Shown here: positions 16,169 to 25,245 of the stretch, one piece after another
How positions within the stretch are numbered: position 1 is the first letter of the stretch
Layout of the letters: every line of letters starts with the position of its first letter
Origin: Thermodesulfobacteriota bacterium
GTDB lineage: Bacteria > Desulfobacterota > DSM-4660 > Desulfatiglandales > Desulfatiglandaceae
DNA length: 64,000 nucleotides
Reading direction: 5' to 3'
Assembly: GCA_028278625.1 (NCBI GenBank)
Contig: JANQDY010000017.1
Coordinates: 1-64,000 of the forward strand
The notes under the pieces: model-generated
Told to the model about the DNA's origin: nothing
Database searches by the model: none
What the model saw: only the letters and a program-made list of their open reading frames with translations
Translations under genes and position numbers: made by a program

Positions 16169-17422
16169 TTGGAATTTACAGCGTTAAAAGGATTTAAAGA
16201 CATTCTCCCCGGAGAATCGGCACGGTGGCAGGAAATCGAAACCGTGGCAAGAAAACTGTTGTCGGCATTCGGCTATCAGGAGATCAGGACCCCGGTCCTT
16301 GAAAACACGGCTCTTTTCAGCCGCGGCATCGGCCAGGAGACCGACATTGTTTCAAAGGAGATGTACTCATTTAAAGATATCAAAGGCCGGGAACTCACCA
16401 TGAGGCCGGAGGCCACTGCTTCCGTGGTCCGGGCTTATATTCAGCATCGCCTGTACCAGAATTTCCCCATACAGAAGCTCTACGCCATCGGACCCATGTT
16501 CCGGCATGAAAGACCCCAAAAAGGGCGATTTCGACAGTTTCATCAGATTGATGTGGAAATCTTCGGTGATTCAGGACCCAAGAGCGACGCAGAAATCATA
16601 AATCTGGCCATGGATCTTTTCGACTCCGTAGGACTTTCCCATTTGAGCCTGCACATCAATTCCTTGGGATGCGGGGACTGTCGCCCGGCTTTCAAGGAAA
16701 AACTGCAAACTTATTTGGAACATCGGTCAGATGCCCTTTGTCCCGACTGCCGGAAAAGGGCCCGATTAAACCCCCTGCGGGTGTTTGACTGCAAGGTGAA
16801 CACCTGCAGATCCATTGTTCAGGATGCCCCCGCCATTCCCTCGTTTTTGTGCGGGAACTGTCGAAGCCATTTCGAATCCCTGAAGGGATATCTGGATGCG
16901 CTGAGCATTCCTTTTTTAACAAATGATCAGCTGGTTAGAGGTCTCGATTATTATAACCGAACAACATTTGAAATTCAGACCGATCAGCTGGGGGCCCAAA
17001 ATGCCGTTGCCGGGGGCGGCCGCTATGACGGCCTGGTCAAAACCCTGGGAGGGCCTGACCACCCCGCCATCGGTTTTGCGGTGGGGGTCGAACGGCTCGT
17101 GGCGTTAATTGAAATGCTGAAGCCGTTGGCACCCCAAAGACCCCAGCTTTTTGTGGCGGCTCTTGGGAGGAATGTTCAGGAGTTGACCTTTCAATGGGTA
17201 GCGGCCTTACGGAAAAAGGGGATCTGGGTGGAATTGGATTATGGAGAGAAAGGCCTTAAATCCCAGATGAAAAAGGCCGACCGATTGGGTGCAAAGAAGG
17301 TGTTGATGGTTGGGGACGACGAAATTATCGCCAAAAAGGCCATTTTAAGAGACATGAAAACACGCGAGCAGAGGGAAATCGATTTCCAAAACCTGGTATC
17401 GACCTTAGAGGATATACTTTGA
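16169..17422 (+). CDS. hisS: Histidyl-tRNA synthetase
   Basis: Class II synthetase that charges tRNA-His. The family's N-terminal GFKDILP, motif 2 around MFRHERPQKGRFRQFHQ, the histidine-binding VRGLDYYNRTTFE and GGGRYDGL signatures, and a C-terminal anticodon-binding domain are all present. Length is about 417 residues, as expected. The start is uncertain: TTG 16169 gives proper spacing from CAGGAG, whereas GTG 16157 overlaps that ribosome site; no ATG is available. It is translationally close to aspS (3-base gap), a common pairing. Confidence 0.96.
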   Translation: MEFTALKGFKDILPGESARWQEIETVARKLLSAFGYQEIRTPVLENTALFSRGIGQETDIVSKEMYSFKDIKGRELTMRPEATASVVRAYIQHRLYQNFPIQKLYAIGPMFRHERPQKGRFRQFHQIDVEIFGDSGPKSDAEIINLAMDLFDSVGLSHLSLHINSLGCGDCRPAFKEKLQTYLEHRSDALCPDCRKRARLNPLRVFDCKVNTCRSIVQDAPAIPSFLCGNCRSHFESLKGYLDALSIPFLTNDQLVRGLDYYNRTTFEIQTDQLGAQNAVAGGGRYDGLVKTLGGPDHPAIGFAVGVERLVALIEMLKPLAPQRPQLFVAALGRNVQELTFQWVAALRKKGIWVELDYGEKGLKSQMKKADRLGAKKVLMVGDDEIIAKKAILRDMKTREQREIDFQNLVSTLEDIL

Positions 17423-17424
17423 AA

Positions 17425-19245
17425 ATGAACAGCGAACAGACCCTTACGAATATTGATCCCTTGGGAGAATGGAGGAGGTCCCATGATTGCGGCTCCCTGG
17501 GACCCGATGATGTGGACCAGGAAGTGATTCTAATGGGATGGGTGAACAAACGACGTGATCTCGGCAACCTCATATTCATCGATTTGAGGGATAGAGAAGG
17601 CATCACCCAAGTGGTTTTCGACCCTCAGATTGAGGCCCAGGCCCACAAGAGGGCGCATTTCCTTCGAAACGAATGGGTTCTGGCGGTAAAAGGCACCGTC
17701 GTTCAGAGGCTTAAAGGCCAGGAGAACCGGGATCTTCGGACCGGCCAGATAGAGGTGAGAGCCTTGGACATCAAAATTCTGAATGTTACCGAGACCCCGC
17801 CCTTCCAGGTGGATGGGGCGGTGGACGCCTCTGAAAACCTTCGTTTGAAATACCGGTACCTGGAGCTTCGCAGGCCCCAGGTGTTTGATAATTTCAGAAA
17901 ACGCCACGCCATCGCCGCATGCATCAGGGCGTTTTTGAACGAAAGAGGTTTCATGGAAGTGGAGACCCCTTTTCTCACAAAGAGCACACCCGAGGGCGCC
18001 AGGGATTACCTGGTTCCCAGTCGAATCAACACGGGGATGTTCTATGCTTTGCCCCAGTCGCCCCAGCTTTTCAAGCAGCTTCTCATGATGTCGGGATTTG
18101 ATCGGTATTATCAGATTGTCAAGTGTTTCAGGGACGAAGACTTAAGGGCCGACCGGCAGCCGGAGTTCACCCAGGTGGATCTTGAAATGGCTTTCGTTGA
18201 CGAGAAAGCCGTCATGGATATTTTTGAGGGGATGATGGCGACGATTTTTGGCGAGACCCTTAACCAAAGGATCATCTCACCCATACCTCATTTGACCTAT
18301 CAGGATGCCGTGGACCGTTTCGGCACAGACCGGCCGGATCTTCGCTTTGACATGGCATTTAAGAATATCACCGATATTGCGGAAAGCTCGGATTTCAAGG
18401 TTTTTAAGGGCGTCGTTGCCGCGGGAGGCGTCGTGAAGGCCATCTGCGTGAAGCAGTCTGCGGCCGCCTATTCGAGAAAGGCGCTGGACGAACTGTCCAA
18501 GGTTGCCACCAATGGCGGGGCCAAGGGTCTCGCATGGATCAAGGTCACCGAAAACACATGGCAGTCTCCCCTGGCAAAATTCTTTGATGATGGGGCAAAA
18601 AGCGCCCTTAATGACCGTGTGGGCGCTGTTTCAGGAGACCTCATCCTGATAATTGCCGACCAGCCCTCTATTGTCAACGCCGCACTGGGAGCCCTGCGCC
18701 TTGAGATGGGGATTCGGGAGAATCTGATCAAGGATGATCAGTTCGCCTTTGTGTGGATAACCGATTTTCCGCTTCTCGAATACGATGATGAGAGCAACCG
18801 CTTCGTGGCGGTCCACCACCCCTTTACGGCACCTGTTGCGGAAGATCTCGCTTTTTTAAAGGAGCATCCGGAAAAAATCCGGGCCAGGGCTTACGATCTG
18901 GTGTTGAACGGGTCTGAAATCGGTGGCGGCAGTATCCGAATTCATGATGTGAAAACACAGAAAATGGTCTTTGATGCGTTGGGAATTTCCCCCCAGGAGG
19001 CCCGCGCAAAATTCGGTTTTCTGATTGATGCGCTCACATACGGGGCCCCTCCCCATGGGGGTATGGCTTTGGGATTTGACCGTCTTGTGGCCATCATGAC
19101 CGGTGTCCGGTCCATTCGAGAAATCATTGCCTTTCCCAAAACCACCAGTGGGACATGCCCCCTGACGGATGCACCCTCCCCTGCAGAGCCGGATCAGCTG
19201 AAAGAGTTGGGACTCCGCATTCTGCCGGCCGGGGAAAACCCATAG
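17425..19245 (+). CDS. aspS: Aspartyl-tRNA synthetase
   Basis: Class II synthetase of the bacterial type, 606 residues: N-terminal OB-fold anticodon domain (MGWVNKRRDLGNLIFIDLRDREG), catalytic core with LPQSPQLFKQLLM and FRDEDLRADRQPEFTQ, the bacterial GAD insertion in the middle, and C-terminal motif 3 GGMALGFDRL. ATG 17425 begins 3 bases after the hisS stop. Whether it is discriminating or also charges tRNA-Asn cannot be decided here; gatCAB is not in the window. Confidence 0.96.
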   Translation: MNSEQTLTNIDPLGEWRRSHDCGSLGPDDVDQEVILMGWVNKRRDLGNLIFIDLRDREGITQVVFDPQIEAQAHKRAHFLRNEWVLAVKGTVVQRLKGQENRDLRTGQIEVRALDIKILNVTETPPFQVDGAVDASENLRLKYRYLELRRPQVFDNFRKRHAIAACIRAFLNERGFMEVETPFLTKSTPEGARDYLVPSRINTGMFYALPQSPQLFKQLLMMSGFDRYYQIVKCFRDEDLRADRQPEFTQVDLEMAFVDEKAVMDIFEGMMATIFGETLNQRIISPIPHLTYQDAVDRFGTDRPDLRFDMAFKNITDIAESSDFKVFKGVVAAGGVVKAICVKQSAAAYSRKALDELSKVATNGGAKGLAWIKVTENTWQSPLAKFFDDGAKSALNDRVGAVSGDLILIIADQPSIVNAALGALRLEMGIRENLIKDDQFAFVWITDFPLLEYDDESNRFVAVHHPFTAPVAEDLAFLKEHPEKIRARAYDLVLNGSEIGGGSIRIHDVKTQKMVFDALGISPQEARAKFGFLIDALTYGAPPHGGMALGFDRLVAIMTGVRSIREIIAFPKTTSGTCPLTDAPSPAEPDQLKELGLRILPAGENP

Positions 19246-19294
19246 GCTTTCTTCAGGTTTTTTCTTGAAATCTTCCGTTTTGTATCTATTTTTA

Positions 19295-19323
19295 TTGACA
19301 ACTATCCATTTTTCAAGGATAGT
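19295..19323 (+). promoter_or_regulatory. Promoter with overlapping 7-bp inverted-repeat operator, upstream of the PxxKW gene
   Basis: TTGACA (19295-19300) and GATAGT (19318-19323) sit 17 bases apart. The spacer and -10 contain a perfect inverted repeat, ACTATCC (19301-19307) and GGATAGT (19317-19323), separated by ATTTTTCAA. A repressor bound here would block RNA polymerase. The regulator is unknown. Confidence 0.6.
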
Positions 19324-19360
19324 AGAGAGTTTAAAAACTAATTGAAAGGATGTGGTTAAA

Positions 19361-19639
19361 ATGGTTTGTACAACGGTGAAAGAGGGTCAGAGTTGTTCTT
19401 TCATGACCAAAAAAGGATGCGGATTTAACAGCGGCATGTGTCACAATATTGTGGAGGCGTGTGTCGGCTGTCAAAGAACCGCGGAGTATAACGACGGTCA
19501 ATACTGCATGGTCTTTCCGGATCCTGCTGCCAAATGGCGCGTCGGGAATTGCAGCATGGCAACACACATAAAAGCGGAAGCCGTACCGGCTGCCGCCAAA
19601 ATCAATCCCATCAAGGCCTCGAAACGCGGTGGCCGTTAA
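19361..19639 (+). CDS. PxxKW family cysteine-rich protein
   Basis: A 92-residue protein with eight cysteines, three of them in CHNIVEACVGC, and the family-defining DPAAKWRVGNC near residues 53-63. I recognise it as the PxxKW family found in Desulfobacterota; its biochemical function is unknown, although the cysteine pattern suggests metal or iron-sulfur binding. ATG 19361 has GAAAGGA 10 bases upstream; the in-frame GTG 19352 lies too close to that site. Its 3' end overlaps the convergent HD-GYP gene by 29 bases. It has its own promoter and candidate operator, so it is probably regulated separately. Confidence 0.85.
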   Translation: MVCTTVKEGQSCSFMTKKGCGFNSGMCHNIVEACVGCQRTAEYNDGQYCMVFPDPAAKWRVGNCSMATHIKAEAVPAAAKINPIKASKRGGR

Positions 19640-20423
19640 GGGACTGCGGTTCCGATTTCCTTAAGACCGCTTCAAAGGCCAGAACGCAGTTTCTATCCCA
19701 TTTTTTCCCGGCGCTCTTTTTCAAAATCTCCAGTGCGGCCTCCGGCTGCATCCCTTTTTGATAGGGCCGGTCGGTGGTCATGGCGTCGAATGCGTCTGCC
19801 ACGGCCAGAATTCGAGCGCCTAGAGGGATTTCCTCGTCCTTGAGACGACGGGGGTAGCCTTTGCCATCAGGCCTTTCGTGGTGACAGTGGACATATGCCA
19901 GCGCCGGCCCCAGGAAATCCAGCTCCTTCAAAATTTCCGCCCCGGTGCTGGGGTGCCGCGTAATCTGTTTTACCAGTTCGGGCGGGTTCTTGCTGCCGTG
20001 GGGTTCGAAAAGCCGATCCGGAAAACCGATTTTTCCAATATCATGCAAAATGCCACCTAGGCGGATAAACGCTATTTCCTCTTGCGGCAGCCCCATCTGT
20101 CGCCCTATTTTGCAGGCCACATCCGCCACCCGGGCCGTGTGTCCTTCCGTGTAAGCATCCCGGGCCGCCAGGGCATGGGCCATGGTGGACACCACGCTAA
20201 TGGCGTTCCGCTTGATCTTTTCGTTTAACGCCTCCAACTCCTTTACCATCAGTTCCAGCCGATACTCCCGTGCCTCGACTTTGACCATCATCAAACCCAT
20301 GGCTTCCGCGATGGTTCTCACGGTTTCCGGCTGATCCTCACAAGTCAGTGCCATGATGTCGTTAGAATATTCCCCGGAGGCCACTTTCTGTATGATTTCT
20401 ATCAGTTGATCAATACCCTGCAT
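19611..20423 (-). CDS. HD-GYP domain protein (candidate cyclic-di-GMP phosphodiesterase)
   Basis: About 270 residues: an N-terminal helical region (about 1-75) ending in a coiled-coil-like VKELEALNEKIKR, then a complete HD-GYP domain. The metal-binding HDIGKIG, HPSTGAEIL, HHERPDGKGYP and DAFDAMTTDRPY signatures are all intact, so c-di-GMP hydrolysis is plausible. No receiver or membrane domain is seen. I chose ATG 20423; GTG 20456 adds 11 residues and has a nearby GAGG, so it is a fair alternative. Confidence 0.88.
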   Translation of the reverse strand: MQGIDQLIEIIQKVASGEYSNDIMALTCEDQPETVRTIAEAMGLMMVKVEAREYRLELMVKELEALNEKIKRNAISVVSTMAHALAARDAYTEGHTARVADVACKIGRQMGLPQEEIAFIRLGGILHDIGKIGFPDRLFEPHGSKNPPELVKQITRHPSTGAEILKELDFLGPALAYVHCHHERPDGKGYPRRLKDEEIPLGARILAVADAFDAMTTDRPYQKGMQPEAALEILKKSAGKKWDRNCVLAFEAVLRKSEPQSLNGHRVSRP

Positions 20424-20501
20424 CTTACTTTTGTCTCCTGATTCAATGGAATCCACACACCCTCGGTCTCTTTCGCCGGAAAACCACCATCGGGTGCTGG
20501 G

Positions 20502-21206
20502 CTATCGTCTGAGATAAATGAAAAACTCACGGTTGCCTTTTGGGCCCAGGAGGGAGGATGGCACGACACCTTCCACGGTCCAGCCCGATCCCTGACAGAA
20601 AATCGTCAAATCGGAAATCACCGATTCATGTAAGGCTGGGTCCCTTACCACGCCGCCTTTGCCGATCTTCCCTCTGCCCACTTCAAATTGAGGCTTTATC
20701 AACGCCAGAATAAAGGCATGGTGCGTTAGAAGACGGGACACAACGGGAATGACCAGTTTTAGGGAGATAAAGGACACATCGATGACCGCCCCCTGCACAG
20801 GCTTGCCGAGGGCTTCCGGCGAGAGGTGGCGGATATTGGTCTTTTCCATGACCTTGACACGCGGATCTTGCCGCAGCTTCCAGGCAAACTGACCGTAGCC
20901 CACATCTATGGCGATAACCTCTTTGGCACCCCGCTTCAACAGACAGTCGGTAAATCCGCCCGTAGAAGCCCCCACATCCAGCAAAAGGAGTGACCTGACA
21001 TCTATGGCAAAATGCTTGATGGCTCCTTCAAGTTTCAGGCCCCCCCTGCTCACGAACGGCAGCCCGGACGCTTTCAGGGAGATTGATGCGGATTGGGGAA
21101 AAAGATGGCCGGCTTTTGCGATTTTTTTCTCATTTACATAAACCAGACCTGCCATGATCATGGCTCTGGCTTTTTCGCGGCTTTCGACGAGACCCTTATG
21201 GAGCAT
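20502..21206 (-). CDS. tlyA: TlyA-family rRNA 2'-O-methyltransferase (S4 domain + methyltransferase)
   Basis: A TlyA/hemolysin-A-like protein: an S4 RNA-binding domain, then an FtsJ/RrmJ-type SAM methyltransferase with DVGASTGGFTDCLL (SAM loop) and DVSFISL, and the late KPQFEVGRG. In homologues it 2'-O-methylates rRNA cytidines. The start is odd. The first ATG (21206) begins at MLHKG, but the sequence upstream stays open and encodes KKWRLDKL, the missing first turn of the S4 domain. No ATG, GTG or TTG exists in that stretch. A CTG at 21239 overlaps the dxs stop as CTGA. The true start is probably upstream of 21206. Confidence 0.88.
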   Translation of the reverse strand: MLHKGLVESREKARAMIMAGLVYVNEKKIAKAGHLFPQSASISLKASGLPFVSRGGLKLEGAIKHFAIDVRSLLLLDVGASTGGFTDCLLKRGAKEVIAIDVGYGQFAWKLRQDPRVKVMEKTNIRHLSPEALGKPVQGAVIDVSFISLKLVIPVVSRLLTHHAFILALIKPQFEVGRGKIGKGGVVRDPALHESVISDLTIFCQGSGWTVEGVVPSSLLGPKGNREFFIYLRR

Positions 21207-21235
21207 TAATTTGTCCAGTCGCCATTTTTTGTTGC

Positions 21236-23137
21236 TCAGGTTGTCCGGCAGAGATCTCTTGCCTCCTTAAAAATGCCTTCCGCGTCAAGGCCCAGGTTCT
21301 TTCGAAGCAACCCGGCCGGTCCCTGTTCAACGAAGAGATCGGGAATTCCCATCCGTTTGATTTGGATGTCCCCCACGCCCATGTCATTCAAAAGCTCGAG
21401 AACACCGCCGCCAAGACCACCCATTCTTACATTTTCCTCAACCACCAAAAGCCGGCCCGTGGGTGCGACAAGATCTGCGACTTTCTTGTCCAGGGGCTTT
21501 ACAAAACGGCAGTTCAGAACACCCGCGGAGATGCCTTCTTCCGCCAGAAGACGGGCCGCCTGAAGGGATGGATATACCATGCTGCCCAGTGCCAGGATTT
21601 GAAGATCGGTCCCCTCTCTCAGCATTTCAATTTCGCCAATGGGAATCTCTCGAAAAGCATCATCCATGGGCACACCCAGACCATTGCCGCGTGGATATCG
21701 GATGGCAACGGGTCCCTTGTGATTCAGTGCCGTGAACAACATATGCCGCAATTCGTTTTCGTCTTTGGGGGCCATGATGCTCATGTTGGGCAGACTTCTG
21801 AGATAGGACATGTCAAACTGCCCGTGGTGGGTCGGCCCGTCTTCCCCCACAAGGCCGCCGCGATCCAGGGCGAACACCACCGGTAGGTTGGGAAGGCACA
21901 CATCATGGATGATCTGGTCAAAGGCCCTCTGCAAAAAGGTGGAGTAGATGGCCACAACGGGTTGGAAACCCTCCGTTGCCAGACCCGCTGCAAAGGTTAC
22001 GGCGTGCTGCTCTGCGATTCCCACATCCAGAAACCGTTTTGGAAACTCCTTGGAAAAGGCCGTCAATCCGGTTCCCTCCGGCATTGCCGCCGTAATGGCG
22101 AAGAGTCGCTCATTTCTTGAAGCCAAATCCATCATGGTTCTGCCGAAAACCGCCGTGTAAGATGGTGCCGGTTTCTCCGGTTTCTTGACAGGGGGCGCTC
22201 CTGTGTGGACGTCAAAGGAACCGACGCCATGGAAGTACGCCGGGTCCTTCTCGGCAAACTCATACCCCTTGCCTTTGGTGGTCAGTACGTGAATCAAGAC
22301 CGGCCCCTGCAGGTTTTCCGTATTGCGAAAGGTTTCAATCAGCCGGTCCAGGCGATGCCCTTGGATGGGACCGATATATTTGAACTTAAATGCTTCAAAC
22401 ATCATTCCCGGAGTGAAAAAAGCGAGAAAGGAATCTTCGCTTTTGCGGGCAAAATTCAAGATATTTTCCCCCACGCCCGGTAGAGATTTTATGAAATTCT
22501 CCAGATCCTTTTTGAAATTTACGAACCGCTTTCCGGTCATCTTGCGGCTCAGAAATGACGAAAAGGCGCCCACGTTGGGGGCAATGGACATGGCATTGTC
22601 ATTTAGAACCACGATAAGGTCTTTTTCCGTGTGCCCCGCCTGATTGAGGCCTTCAAATGCCATTCCTCCGGTCATGGAGCCGTCCCCGATCACCGAAATG
22701 ACCTTTTGTTTCTCACCCTTCAAGCACTTTGCCGTTGTAATGCCCAAGCCCGCGGAAATAGAAGTGCTGCTATGCCCTGTGTCAAAGGCGTCATAGGGGC
22801 TTTCCGAACGCTTTGGAAAACCGCTGATGCCCCGGTACGTCCTGAGGGTGTGGAACTGGTCTCGCCGGCCGGTAAGCAGCTTATGGGTATAGGCTTGGTG
22901 TCCCACATCCCAAATGATCTTGTCTTTGGGAGCGTCAAAAACATAGTGCAAGGCGATGGACAACTCTACCGAACCCAGATTGGGAGCCAGATGCCCGCCT
23001 GTTTTTGATGTCGTCTCAATAATTTTCCTGCGGATTTCTTCTGCCAGATGCTGCAACTGATTCAAAGAAAGGCTTTTTATATCCGCAGGACTCTCTATGC
23101 TGTCCAGTAAATCCCCTTTCAACCCGCTTTCGCTCAT
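21236..23137 (-). CDS. dxs: 1-deoxy-D-xylulose-5-phosphate synthase
   Basis: First enzyme of the MEP isoprenoid pathway: condenses pyruvate and glyceraldehyde 3-phosphate using thiamine diphosphate. The 633-residue protein has [13 protein letters not shown], the TPP-binding [15 protein letters not shown], the central transketolase pyrimidine domain with [10 protein letters not shown], and the C-terminal domain. Its ATG overlaps the ispA stop as ATGA (23134-23137), so the order xseB-ispA-dxs-tlyA is one operon, as in many Proteobacteria. Confidence 0.97.
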   Translation of the reverse strand: MSESGLKGDLLDSIESPADIKSLSLNQLQHLAEEIRRKIIETTSKTGGHLAPNLGSVELSIALHYVFDAPKDKIIWDVGHQAYTHKLLTGRRDQFHTLRTYRGISGFPKRSESPYDAFDTGHSSTSISAGLGITTAKCLKGEKQKVISVIGDGSMTGGMAFEGLNQAGHTEKDLIVVLNDNAMSIAPNVGAFSSFLSRKMTGKRFVNFKKDLENFIKSLPGVGENILNFARKSEDSFLAFFTPGMMFEAFKFKYIGPIQGHRLDRLIETFRNTENLQGPVLIHVLTTKGKGYEFAEKDPAYFHGVGSFDVHTGAPPVKKPEKPAPSYTAVFGRTMMDLASRNERLFAITAAMPEGTGLTAFSKEFPKRFLDVGIAEQHAVTFAAGLATEGFQPVVAIYSTFLQRAFDQIIHDVCLPNLPVVFALDRGGLVGEDGPTHHGQFDMSYLRSLPNMSIMAPKDENELRHMLFTALNHKGPVAIRYPRGNGLGVPMDDAFREIPIGEIEMLREGTDLQILALGSMVYPSLQAARLLAEEGISAGVLNCRFVKPLDKKVADLVAPTGRLLVVEENVRMGGLGGGVLELLNDMGVGDIQIKRMGIPDLFVEQGPAGLLRKNLGLDAEGIFKEARDLCRTT

Positions 23138-24030
23138 TTCTTTCTCTCAATGATATAATAAGCAATTTGTCGAAGTGGCTCCGCTCTCTCACCAAACGCT
23201 TTCAACGCTTCCACTGCTTCTTGGACAAGCGCCTGCTGAGTTCTTTTTGATTGATCCATTCCCAGAACGGACGGATAGGTCGCTTTTCCCTTTGCTTGGT
23301 CTGCGCCCGCTCTTTTTCCCATGGTTTCGCTGTCTCCTTCCACATCCAAAATATCATCGGAAATCTGAAATGCCAGACCGATTTTTTGACCATAGGAGCA
23401 AAGGGATTGGACCTCTGATTCTTGAGCCCCGGCGGCGATGGCGCCTGCTGTCACAGATGCTGTAATGAGGGCCCCTGTTTTATGGGTATGGAGGAATTCC
23501 ACCGTTTCAATGTCCGGCGCTTTTCCCTCCCATTGCATATCCACCACCTGACCCCCCACCATCCCGCCAAGACCGGCGCCAAGGGAAATGGTTCTGATCA
23601 CTTGGACCAAACGGTCGGATCCGATTTCTTTGGTGGCATGAGGTGAGGTCAACAAGCTGAACGCTTCGGTCAAAAGGCCGTCACCGGCCAGAAGAGCGAT
23701 CGCTTCACCAAAAACCTTGTGATTGGTCGGTTTTCCCCGTCTCAGATCGTCATCATCCATTAATGGGAGGTCATCATGGATCAACGAATAGGTGTGGATT
23801 AACTCCAGAGCACAGGCAACGGGAAGCACCCGTTCGGCGGAAACACCCACGGCCTCGGCACCGCAAGTACAAAGAATCGGACGCAAACGCTTTCCCCCGG
23901 CAAACAGACTGTAACGCATGGACTCGACCAAATCCCATATGAGCCCATCTCTTTTCGGCAAGTAAACGTCCAGCGCAGCGTCCACCTGAACGCGCTTTTC
24001 CCCCAGATAGGACTTTAAATCAAAGCTCAT
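23134..24030 (-). CDS. ispA: Polyprenyl (farnesyl/geranylgeranyl) diphosphate synthase
   Basis: Chain-elongating trans-prenyltransferase, 298 residues. The first Asp-rich motif is in [15 protein letters not shown] and the second is DDILDVEGD; the K/T after it is present. The residues before the first motif (SLI) cannot fix the product length with confidence; C15 is the default. ATG 24030 has GGAG six bases upstream, and the longer upstream frame runs over xseB in a different frame, so it was discarded. Overlaps xseB by 11 bases and dxs by 4. Confidence 0.94.
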   Translation of the reverse strand: MSFDLKSYLGEKRVQVDAALDVYLPKRDGLIWDLVESMRYSLFAGGKRLRPILCTCGAEAVGVSAERVLPVACALELIHTYSLIHDDLPLMDDDDLRRGKPTNHKVFGEAIALLAGDGLLTEAFSLLTSPHATKEIGSDRLVQVIRTISLGAGLGGMVGGQVVDMQWEGKAPDIETVEFLHTHKTGALITASVTAGAIAAGAQESEVQSLCSYGQKIGLAFQISDDILDVEGDSETMGKRAGADQAKGKATYPSVLGMDQSKRTQQALVQEAVEALKAFGERAEPLRQIAYYIIERKK

Positions 24031-24274
24031 GGGACTCTCCACTACTTTCTCCATCCGCACTAAAGGGCGTTTCTCTGTAATTTCCAGCGCTCTCCTTAAC
24101 CAGTAGGGAAACTTTTTTTTCCGCCCTTTCAAGTTCACTGGAACAATACCCGGCCAATTGCATGCCTTCTTCAAAGGCCTGCAAAGATTGCCCGAGCGAC
24201 ATGTCACCCCCTTCCAGGCGCTTTACAATTTCCTCCAACCGTTTCATGGCCGCTTCGAAGTTCTCTTCTCCCAT
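24020..24274 (-). CDS. xseB: Exodeoxyribonuclease VII small subunit
   Basis: 84-residue helical hairpin protein with the family pattern ENFEAAMKRLEEIVKRLEGGDMSL then LQAFEEGMQLAGYC. It binds the large subunit XseA, which is not in this window. ATG 24274 has a GGAGG ribosome site 4-5 bases upstream. It opens the xseB-ispA-dxs-tlyA operon. Confidence 0.93.
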   Translation of the reverse strand: MGEENFEAAMKRLEEIVKRLEGGDMSLGQSLQAFEEGMQLAGYCSSELERAEKKVSLLVKESAGNYRETPFSADGESSGESHEL

Positions 24275-24409
24275 CTTTCCTCCAAACCTGGGCTCCCCCA
24301 AAAATCGGTACAACATTATAACGACGGCACAGAGCTGTCAAATCAATTTGTATTGGGCCTATTAATAAACACTTGAAATATATGATCAGAAATGTTAAGG
24401 TAATATCTA

Positions 24410-24415
24410 TATAAT
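24410..24415 (+). promoter_or_regulatory. Possible -10 box of the pal promoter
   Basis: A consensus TATAAT stands in a very AT-rich stretch about 125 bases before pal. No convincing -35 hexamer pairs with it. The 24275-24539 gap otherwise shows nothing I can name. Confidence 0.3.
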
Positions 24416-24539
24416 TCTTCGTAATCTAACGCCTTTGATGGACAATCAGCAGCATTGAGGCCAAAGGATTGTCTTTTTGGCCGTTTTTGTTTTTTGTTTT
24501 TCCGATTTTAATTGCAAATCTATGGGAGGAAACGAGGGT

Positions 24540-25097
24540 ATGGAAAGGAAAATCTTTAACGGCTTAATCGCCATTATATTCATCTGTTCGGTCTTCTTGA
24601 TCTCGTCCTGTGCCAAGAAACAGGTGGGCGTGGAAGGCGGCGTCACGCCACCTGCCGGGGAAGCCGAAGAAGTGACCGTGGTCAAAGAAGAACCGAAAGC
24701 CGTGGTCGTCGAAGGTCTTGAAGCCGAAAAAGCCGCTGCCAGAAAAGCCAATCTCATTGCGGATTTTGAAAACCAGAACATCTATTTCGACTTTGACAGA
24801 TCAAATTTGAAACCAGAGGCCCAGCTGATTCTCAGACAAAAGGCTGATTATTTGCGTGCCAATCCCTCCTATTCCGTCCTTATTGCGGGCAATTGTGATG
24901 AAAGAGGTACAGAAGAATACAACCTTGCCCTGGGTGAGCGGCGCGCCATGAGTGCAAAAAAATTCCTCGTGGCCCTTGGCATCTCTCCGGACCGCATAAA
25001 GACGATCAGTTATGGTGAATTGAGACCGGCGGACCCTGCCAGTAATCCAGTTGCTTGGGCATTGAACCGAAGGGACACCTTCAAACTCTTTCAATAG
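24540..25097 (+). CDS. pal: Peptidoglycan-associated lipoprotein Pal
   Basis: Outer-membrane lipoprotein of the Tol-Pal system, binding peptidoglycan through its OmpA-like domain. ATG 24540 starts a short lipoprotein signal peptide ending in the lipobox ISSC (Cys24), preceded by a GGAGG site. A Val/Glu/Ala-rich spacer precedes the OmpA domain (about 80-185) with YFDFDRSNLKPEA, NCDERGTEEYNLALGERRA and a C-terminal NRRDTFKLF. Typical Pal ends in NRRV; Thr replaces Val. tolQRAB are not in this window. Confidence 0.95.
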   Translation: MERKIFNGLIAIIFICSVFLISSCAKKQVGVEGGVTPPAGEAEEVTVVKEEPKAVVVEGLEAEKAAARKANLIADFENQNIYFDFDRSNLKPEAQLILRQKADYLRANPSYSVLIAGNCDERGTEEYNLALGERRAMSAKKFLVALGISPDRIKTISYGELRPADPASNPVAWALNRRDTFKLFQ

Positions 25098-25161
25098 TTC
25101 TGGCTTTTGGCCCGTTCATTGGACTATTGGGCGGGCTGCAAAACAATCAATCAGAGGTCCT

Positions 25162-25199
25162 ACCGGTGTTGCGCCATTCATTATCGGCCCGGCACCGGT
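25162..25199 (+). other. Hairpin in the pal-cpoB gap
   Basis: ACCGGTG (25162-25168) and CACCGGT (25193-25199) form a perfect 7-bp stem with a 24-base loop. Only two to three Ts follow, so it is more likely a processing or attenuating stem than a full terminator. Confidence 0.45.
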
Positions 25200-25245
25200 T
25201 TTGCGTTAAAAACTTTCAGGTTATCCGTCCATATTGGGGTGAAAT

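Noticed and set aside
18752..18760. TGTGGATAA, a perfect DnaA box
   Set aside because: It lies inside aspS coding sequence as a single copy far from dnaA; one 9-mer in 64 kb is expected by chance.
24031..24207. N-terminal extension of ispA
   Set aside because: It runs over xseB in another frame; ATG 24030 has a good ribosome site and fits the family length.
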